Source: Armigeres subalbatus
Taxonomy: Eukaryota; Arthropoda; Insecta; Diptera; Culicidae
NCBI RefSeq assembly: GCF_024139115.2
Contig: NC_085140.1
Coordinates: 462,179,506-462,243,505 of the forward strand
DNA length: 64,000 bases
Direction: 5' to 3'
The notes under the pieces are model-generated. The model worked only from the letters and a program-made list of their open reading frames with translations, did not search any database and was not told the origin of the DNA. This document shows, in pieces, positions 57,267 to 64,000 of the stretch; position 1 is the stretch's first letter, and each line of letters starts with the position of its first letter. The translations under genes and the position numbers were made by a program.

Positions 57267-58268
57267 ATATTTGTCGCATGTTTGATGTACATGAAAAAAT
57301 TATGCGTGGAACGGCAGTAGAGGTGTGTGCTGGTCCGAAAATCGTCGGTGGCGACGACGCACAATGGTCGAATTCGTCAAATTTCACGACATAATTCGAT
57401 AACTCGAAAACCATCCGTGTTAGAGTTCTTACGTCTTCAGACGAAATTATCTACAAGAAAAGATCTATTTTTGTTGTAAGTTGTCATTAGGCTGGCCCTT
57501 TTGTGACAAATTTTGTGAAACGTATTTTTCTAATCTTTCAAATTAGGGGGTCGTACTGTTCCACAAAATTTAATTCTAAACATTTTTGCCAAAATAATAT
57601 TATTCTATCTCATACAAGTAATGTTTTATGACAAAGTTACTAAATTTAGATAGGGTGGTCCCAACAAACATTTGCGCATCTTTTGGTTATATAATATGGT
57701 TGCTGGCTTCATTTTGAACCATGTTATTTATTTTTGGGTTTATTACACCAAATTGCGAAAATCCAGTGGGTAATAAATGTGTTTTACATGGAATTGCGGA
57801 ATTTTCATTCAAAAACTAATACGATCATCAAACAAAAGTGGACAAAGATGGACAAATGAGATGTCATGGATTTCATTGGCCTGAATGTATAGTTTTTGCT
57901 ACTAACTGCAGTATAAAGCTCAGAAAAATGACATTTTTCGTGAAAAAAACGCTCATAACATGCTTGAAAATGAAGCTAGCAATCATATTATAAAACCAAA
58001 AGACGCGCAATACATTTTACAAAATTTGTCACAAAAGGGCCACTCTAATGACAACTTAAAACAAAAACAGATCTTTTCTTGTAGATAATTTCGTCTGAAG
58101 ACATAAGAACTGTAGCACTGATGGTTGTCGAGTTATCGAATTATGCCGTGAAATTTGACGAATCCGCCCATTATGCGCTGTCGCTACCGACGATTTTCGG
58201 ACCGGCGCTCACCTCTACTGCTGTTCAACGCATAATTGTCCCATGTAAATTAAACATGGGACAAATAT
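57267..58268. mobile_element. 1.0-kb foldback element with long arms
   Basis: ATATTTGTCGCATGTTTGAT at the left and AAACATGGGACAAATAT at the right. The arms continue through CGGCAGTAGAGGTG, TCCGAAAATCGTCGG, CAAATTTCACG, and GACGAAATTATCTACAAGAA to about 330 bases, then CACAAAAGGGCCA-type segments closer to the centre. The minus-strand-like tip is shared with the MITE at 30396. Confidence 0.75.
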
Positions 58269-58400
58269 CAGGGCTGGTAGCGATAAATGCCGTTCAAAAT
58301 AGTGACTTAGTGACCAACGATGACGAAAAAAGTGACCAAATAGTGACTTTCAAATGCAGAAAAAGTAACCAAATAGTGACTTTTGTATGAAGTGTTAACC
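58269..58400. mobile_element. hAT-like element left end (AGTGACTTT family)
   Basis: CAGGGCTGGTAGCGATAAAT followed by AGTGAC repeats, as at 19770. Truncated on the right. Confidence 0.65.
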
Positions 58401-58402
58401 AG

Positions 58403-60776
58403 GGGCCTGTAGCATAATCGAAATTTTACTAATAATATTAGTAGAGTAGCTTGTAACTTTTATTTTTCCGTTGCATAATGAATCTACAAGTATCAATTTA
58501 CAAGTCTAATATTACAAGTAAAGCGCACTAATAATATTAGCAGAATTTACAAGTAACTGTTGCACAACGAAAATACAAGTACAAGTTATTAGCGTTGGCT
58601 TGTGGTTTCTTTTACAAGTATGAATGGTGCTGTAATTTAATTTACTAGTAGCTTTTATTTTATTATTTCAGCTGTTCAAAGTAAATATAGGGTTTCTTAC
58701 CCCATTCCCGGCCTAACATGCGTACGACTGCATTATTCAATTGATATTTATGACAGGAAGCAACTTTTCCTGAATTTTGTGGGCTGTATAATACTGCATT
58801 AGGGTTCACTTCTGCTTAAAAAATAGCTATTCGTGCTAAATATCGTTCAAGAAAGCTTTTATTTGATTTAAATTAACGAGGTGCAGCACTCATTTCAGTC
58901 ATAGCGATTTCCATTCGGCATATCACAAAAACCAGTTCCCGGCCTAAGCAAAATTTCACTCAATCTCTCAACATTTCTCTCTCGGGACGGTAGAAAATGC
59001 GACGTAAACAAAAATATGCACGTTCCACGACAACAAGATGCCAGATGGTATCATGCAGAATCATTTTTATTTGGTTGAGAAGATATATTTACTCATCCAT
59101 TTTTTTCCAAATACTTAAAAACAATATTTTTTTCACCTTTTGAAATCGAGAAAATTATAAATAACATGATAGCGTCAACATATTAAACAGTTTTCCTATC
59201 AACGATGAAGGATCATTTTCATTCTCCTGGCCTTTTGGCAGCACGGTGCGGCTAGAAGTTTTTGGGCCGAGGTGATTTTTTGTCCGATTTGAGAATACAT
59301 TTTTAAATGTATTCTAATTATGTTTAAATAAGTTCTAGTGATACGTTCTAGTGATTAGATTGAAGTGCGTGGGTGGAGCATTATGGTGTGGTGATTAAAA
59401 GCTTGAAGCAATGATTGTAACGAGCACTAGGACGATTTTCAGGTAGGTGTTTATTTGATGATACCGTTTTGTAAAAGTGGAAAGAATCACTCCGGCTCAG
59501 TGGTGTGGCATCGGAGAGTGAGATTTTGAAATCTACATTTTTATTTTCTACAATTGGATCAATTAGGAGTAAAACAAGCGATTGAAAGATATTGAATATT
59601 GTGAAAAATAAATGGGAGACTTTTAAAAAATTATCAATCATAAACCTACGGCTTCCAAACAGTATAAATCATTAGTTTTCTGTGTAGTAAGCCGGGAACC
59701 GGGTCCATAGGCCCAAGTAGTGATTTACCCTACATCGTTTTATTGTTTTTAACGACTTAACAGAGAAAGAAACTAAATTTCTCGTTCTAATACAACTAAT
59801 ACAACTGAGAGTAATGATTTTTTCAAATTACTCTGGAGAAAGCAGAAATACTTTAAGTGCTTACATCAAGTATTCAAATAATGGGGCGCTAACTCAAAAG
59901 TGGGTACAGTTTTCGCTTAAAACCGTTAATTATCCCAATAACCCAATTTTGTGTAAAATTACTTTTCTATTACTACGTAGTTTACCTTAATCCACGTAAA
60001 AACATATTACCCCTAGTAGTTACCCAAAGTTTAGTAACTCTAGTTTACCTAAAGTTGACTTCATTCAACTCAAATGTGAGTTGTTGTATTGAACAATCTC
60101 AGGTGGGGCAATGAATTTTTGCCCTATTTTTGACGCAATCATGGAAAAGAAAGGAAAAACTACTTTTTTTTAAATAAAATTTGATGCGATATTATCATCA
60201 TTTTGAACTAAAATGTTGAGATGATTTATCTGTCAATAAATCGCCTGAATTCCTAATAATTTCAACAATTTCAATTATTGGACTAAAAACAAAATTTAAA
60301 CCCGCATAAGTCTCGCAAAACATGTAAAATGAAACTCGCAAGTACGAATCGCCCAAATTAAAACTTATGTCAATCTCAATATCCACCTATAAAACCACGT
60401 AAAAATCACTCCAGTGTGCATTACTTTTTCTTTGTAAAAAATGCCAATACTAAGAAATCGGATTGAACCGCGGAATCAATTAATTAAAGAGAAGGATAAT
60501 AAATTCGTGTTCCGTGTATATCTATCGCAGTATTCTATGCACAAACTTGCAGAAAAACATAAAGCCGTATTTACAGTGGACTGTTGGATGAATTTTGACA
60601 GTTAAATGAACCTGACAGACTTTTCATTTCAACCTTACTAATAATACAAGTAAGTACTAATATTATTAGTTGGCGAATCACTTTTATGCAACACAAATTA
60701 CAAGTACTTGTAATTTTTTGACTTGTAACTTGCAACTTGTAGCTAATATTATTAGTCTGATTATGCTACAAGGCCC
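58403..60776. mobile_element. 2.37-kb DNA element of uncertain superfamily
   Basis: GGGCCTGTAGCATAATC at the left and GATTATGCTACAAGGCCC at the right are inverted ends. Both subterminal regions have CTAATAATATTAG and ACTTGTAA repeats. No open frame longer than about 90 codons and no domain was recognised. A clear target duplication is not visible. Confidence 0.65.
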
Positions 60777-61119
60777 AGAGGTAGTGAGCTGAATTGCATT
60801 TGCATTGTCACTGTGTAACTCGTAGTGGATTGGAAACTAGTGATATATTTTTTTTCAAATCATTATCTAGAATGCTATCAGAAATCAAGAAAAGACAAAA
60901 ATTACAAAAGCATGAGGATTACTACTGCTGGCCGTGCCCATCTTCACCGTAACTATGGAGAGGGATTTTAAATAATTAATAACAACATTTTTATTAATAA
61001 CAAATTTGAATACATACAGTGCCCATTTGCCATTCGAGCCCCTGATCTCGGTTGCCCGTGAACCGATTTTACTAAAAAAAATACCAGGACTCAGATATAA
61101 CATGAATTTTACCATACCT
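60777..61119. other. No gene recognised
   Basis: The open frame at 61208-60885 (minus) has no motif. Confidence 0.35.
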
Positions 61120-62110
61120 ATGTTTCGACCGGCGCCAAATCCGCGCCGACTGAAATCAAATACGCGACCAATCCAATTCGCGCGAAAAATATCAATTTTT
61201 GTTATCACAATTTACTGAACGCTTTCTCTTCCAGTAAAGTAAAGTAAAACTGATTTTCTGCATGATTTTACCACATTGAAAAAGAACAAAGAAAATATCC
61301 ATTAGTATCACATCCCACCAACGTTCCAAAACTAAGCAAACAAGAATGAAGCAGTCTATATTTCTATAATCAAAGTTTTATAAAGAAAATTATTGTTGCA
61401 GCTTTGTTGTAATTGTGGATCATTGTCTAATGATCGTAAAAATTAGGTAATAAAATAATGTAAATTCGTTTTTCGAACAAAACATCTGTAAACAAATTAT
61501 TTGAATTCATTAAAAATATAAAAATTATTTGGATTTATATCCAGAGAAAAATAATTCAGAATATAACAATCTAACAAAGATGCTCAAGTTTCGTAAAATG
61601 TGATCCAAAATCTTGAATTTGATGCAGGAATAGCTTTGGAAAACTCTGAAGATTTTTTTTCTAGAAATTTCAGCAGAAGTTAAATTTCTGTGGAAAGCCT
61701 TGTGAAAACTTTTCAGAAATTGTGCAGAAAATACTTCAATTCTTGTGAAATCAATCTCCAGGAGTTCTAACGAATGTCAGCACAAAAGCTTCCGGAAATT
61801 CTTTTTTATCATAAATTCAAGGAGGAATATTTTACAGACATTCCTGCTGTCCTTCAGGAATTCTCGCGGGAATTGCAACGTTATTTTTGATAAAAAAAAT
61901 TCCGGGAATCCCTGAAAAAAATCTTCCAAATTATAAGCGGATTTATTCATGAATTCCGGTGGAAGTCGCTTTGAGAATTCCTGTAGATATTATTTGGTGA
62001 ATTCATAAAAAACCCACCCGAAAATTATTTCCCAAATTCAAGGCGGAATTTCACACAAATCTTTGCGCTACAAAAATTTCAGCAAAAGTTCCTCCAAGAG
62101 AAAAAAATCA
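61120..62110. repeat. Large dispersed repeat, copy B
   Basis: Matches the layout of 53820-55010: CGCCAAATCCGCGCCGACTG, GCAGCTTTGTTGTAATTG, ACTTCAATTCTTGTGAAATC, then a GGAATTCC-type tract. Confidence 0.55.
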
Positions 62111-62120
62111 AATTTTTCGG

Positions 62121-62273
62121 ACCTGTCATAAGACGAGTTTATTATCTTGTATCTTGACAGATACGTATTTCGATCTCAAAAGTAAGGCCGTCTTCAGTGT
62201 CTCGTACTTGACTCGACTTGCCAATTAAGTGGTGGAATTCAATGGGATTGTATAAACTCGTCTTATGACAGGT
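62121..62273. mobile_element. Foldback family, internally deleted
   Basis: ACCTGTCATAAGACGAGTTT and AAACTCGTCTTATGACAGGT are exact inverted ends. The left arm runs to the centre (TTGACTCGACTTG) and then joins the outer part of the right arm (AATTAAGTGGTGGAATTC). Confidence 0.8.
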
Positions 62274-62870
62274 GAAAACATTCCACTGAAAAGCTCAAAA
62301 TAATTTTCTTATCAAATTTTTCGGAGCAGAATTCAGCAGACTGAAAAAGAATCCCATCGTATCAAATCAAAAAATCAACGAGAACCACTTTCTGAATAAT
62401 CCGTAAAATACAATTTCTGAATAAGTCAAGGAACTTTTTAATGTTTTAAATTTTTGTATGGACCCTGCTTCTTTCTAGACGAATGCTATGAAAACAATAC
62501 AAAAGCTTCAATACTTTAAGAAAATTTTTAATTCCTGACAAAAAGAAAATTTCTAATTCCTGACAAAAAAAAATCGAACAATGATGGTATGTATCATGCT
62601 GTGTGGTTCGCCGTAAAGGGGTTAATCAATAAGAAACTAGGAAATACCTCAGCACTATGTCAAAATTGACGTGACAAAAAATGAATATTCAGAAACGATG
62701 AAAAATGACCACAAGTGAAGATCTTGCACTAATAATGCTTGCTAAACGAGTGCTCAAGAGAATAATGCATTCAATAATGACTTGAAAATATCCAAATAAT
62801 TGGGTAAGCAATGACTTCAAACGTGAAGTCCTCTTCTCAACTACATTTCGCTATCGAAAACAAAATTCTA
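62274..62870. other. No gene recognised
   Basis: Near 62480 ACGAATGCTATGAAAACAAT resembles 55512, extending the parallel between the 53.8-kb and 61.1-kb regions. Confidence 0.35.
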
Positions 62871-63110
62871 CACACTCAGTTTTTATTTCTGCAGCTCGGC
62901 AAAAATCCGCACAGCCGTGCGCCAGCAAAATAAATAACTGATATTCCGGCAAAAATAGTGTTTGTTAGCTGATTTTCGGCAAATTATTTGCTGATTATCA
63001 GCAATTTTGACAGAAATCTCGGCAAAAAACATATTTGCTGGGGCACGGCTGTGCGATTCTCGGTAAAAGTTCAACATTTTGCTGAGATCTCGGTAAAAAA
63101 ATTAAGTGTG
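62871..63110. mobile_element. 240-bp MITE, TA-flanked
   Basis: CACACTCAG... with CCGCACAGCCGTGC on the left, GCACGGCTGTGCGATTCTCG and ...TTAAGTGTG on the right. TA flanks both sides (62869-62870, 63111-63112). CTCGGCAAAAA repeats occur inside. Confidence 0.7.
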
Positions 63111-63119
63111 TACGCTTCT

Positions 63120-63215
63120 TATTTATTAAATTTCCACCCAAAACTAAATCCGCGTGAAGCCTTAAAATCCGCATCAAATCCGCGAAACCCGCATAGTCGT
63201 TACAATCCTACGCTT
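63120..63215. repeat. Dispersed ATCCGCG-rich repeat
   Basis: AAATCCGCGTGAAGCC, AAATCCGCATCAAATCCGCG, then CATAGTCGTTACAATCCT, like the start of the window. Confidence 0.5.
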
Positions 63216-63227
63216 TGTATACGGAGT

Positions 63228-63325
63228 TGTCTAAACTTATGCCCAAGCATCGCTGTGTGGTCTGCATACAGGCCTCTCGATCCCGACGTCCATGGTTCGA
63301 ACCCATCTTTCATTAGACGGCCCTT
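63228..63325 (+). repeat. tRNA-like fragment with B box
   Basis: GTCCATGGTTCGAACCCATC has a B-box/T-arm form, preceded by an A-box-like CTGTGTGGTCTGCATACAGG. Possibly another SINE head. Confidence 0.3.
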
Positions 63326-63470
63326 TGAAATATATGACGATTTCTTGTGGTAAACTTCAATAAAGGGTTTGATTGAAATTCTTGCGGTCAGCTTCCTCAA
63401 TGCAGAATAAATTCTGACTTATCTTGCCTTTCAATTTTTGTTTTCGAGACTATTATTGAATGCTGAAGGA

Positions 63471-63713
63471 TCACAAGACGGATTTCACAATCATAAACGA
63501 TTTTAATTAACTTTACGTCATCGACACCATATTATCGTTAATTATTCTCCCTGGCGTAGAAAAACCTCGCTCGACGTTGTTGTCACGGGATGTAGCTAAA
63601 GCTATTTTCATTATTTTAGTCACCTTAGGGTATTTACGCACAATCGTTTTTAATTAAAAAGCCAGGTTCCAGTACTCCTCAACTTTTGTCTTCAGCACTT
63701 CGTCTTTTGACAA
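63471..63713 (-). pseudogene. hAT transposase C-terminal (dimerisation) fragment
   Basis: On the minus strand one frame reads LSKDEVLKTKVEEYWNLAF, stop, then KYPKVTKIMKIALATSRDNN, VERGFSTPGRIINDN, two more stops, and a terminal stop at 63471-63473. The ALATS...ERGFS...NR(I/M) pattern is the conserved hAT C-terminal dimerisation region. Three internal stops make it inactive. The AGTGAC-rich hAT end at 63890-64000 lies upstream of it on the same strand, so both may belong to one internally deleted element. Confidence 0.65.
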
Positions 63714-63889
63714 CCTTTATTCATGGAGAACATAGTTCACATGAACTATAAGTAACCTGGCGATTCCCACAATACACTTGATACAATTTCTCAAATTTGT
63801 ATATTTTGTAAACAGATTTACATTTGATTTGGTTGATGATAATGGTAGGTACAAATGATTTTTATTTTGAACTTTTTTTTACAAACGGC

Positions 63890-64000
63890 GGTGCGAAAAT
63901 AGTGACTTTAGTGACCATTTTCCGAAAAATAGTGACTTTAGTGACTTTTGGATGCAAATAGTGACTTTTTAGTGACTTGGCTCAAAATAGTGAACAAGTC
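63890..64000. mobile_element. hAT-like end (AGTGACTTT family), cut by the window edge
   Basis: AAATAGTGACTTTAGTGACC and five further AGTGACTTT or AGTGACTTG units, matching the right end of the 19770-21366 element. The terminal inverted repeat would lie just beyond the window. Confidence 0.65.

Noticed and set aside
1..64000. Endogenous viral sequences, CRISPR arrays, bacterial-type operons
   Set aside because: No open frame resembled a viral polymerase, nucleoprotein or flavivirus-type segment. No regularly spaced repeats with unique spacers were seen, and the composition is that of an insect genome.

Overview
The window looks like a repeat-choked stretch of a culicine mosquito genome, most likely Aedes. 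The reasons are three copies of a tRNA-derived SINE that I recognise as Feilai-like (A box, B box, a 3' end of GATGTAATGCCAAT followed by AAG repeats), AT-rich sequence, long tracts of degenerate GGAATTCC-type repeat, LOA/I-like and Ty3/Gypsy retroelement debris, many palindromic foldback elements and TA-flanked MITEs, and almost no host coding sequence. Species assignment is inference from repeat families and was not checked against a database.

Only one host gene piece is convincing: a minus-strand exon at 16481-17240 with Gln, His, Gly and Ala runs, ending in a strong splice donor (CGAG|GTAAGT). Its last residues resemble the N-terminal region of FNDC3-family proteins (Drosophila miles-to-go), so the left 16 kb is probably intron of that gene and the region to the right is its upstream or 5' side. 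A perfect 11-bp-stem hairpin lies about 350 bp upstream of the start.

Layout. 1-3 kb: a broken LINE ORF2 tail (RNase H) split by a SINE. 3.06-6.88 kb: a large DNA transposon with about 500-bp terminal inverted repeats and a frameshifted minus-strand transposase-like gene. 9.1-9.9 kb: a foldback element split by a 569-bp Tc1/mariner-type element. 11.8-13 kb: LINE and Gypsy remnants. 13.1-14.4 kb: a 23-bp hairpin-forming minisatellite. 16.5-17.6 kb: the host exon. 19.8-21.4 kb: a non-autonomous hAT-like element carrying tRNA-like inserts. 23.8-29.2 kb: GGAATTCC tracts interrupted by a SINE, a LINE tail and a 2.3-kb TA-flanked element that has Helitron-like inserts. 29.6-32.6 kb: nested inverted repeats, a MITE, a 58-bp micro-retroposon and two long hairpins. 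35.7-42.6 kb: a LINE tail, several MITEs, a hAT with transposase remains, a 246-bp perfect palindrome, a 1.36-kb hAT-like element with a 6-bp duplication, and a MULE-like MITE with a 9-bp duplication. 43-64 kb: more dispersed repeats, foldbacks, a SINE, a duplicated repeat layout (53.8 kb and 61.1 kb), a 2.4-kb element of uncertain superfamily, and a hAT end running off the right edge.

The parts do not form a pathway; the interest lies in the mobile elements. The most unusual items are three 54-59-bp retroposons (505-558, 12230-12288, 31602-31659). They share one boundary, carry target-site duplications and show compensatory changes in a predicted stem. Next come the hairpin minisatellite, the perfect palindrome and the large element with long inverted repeats.
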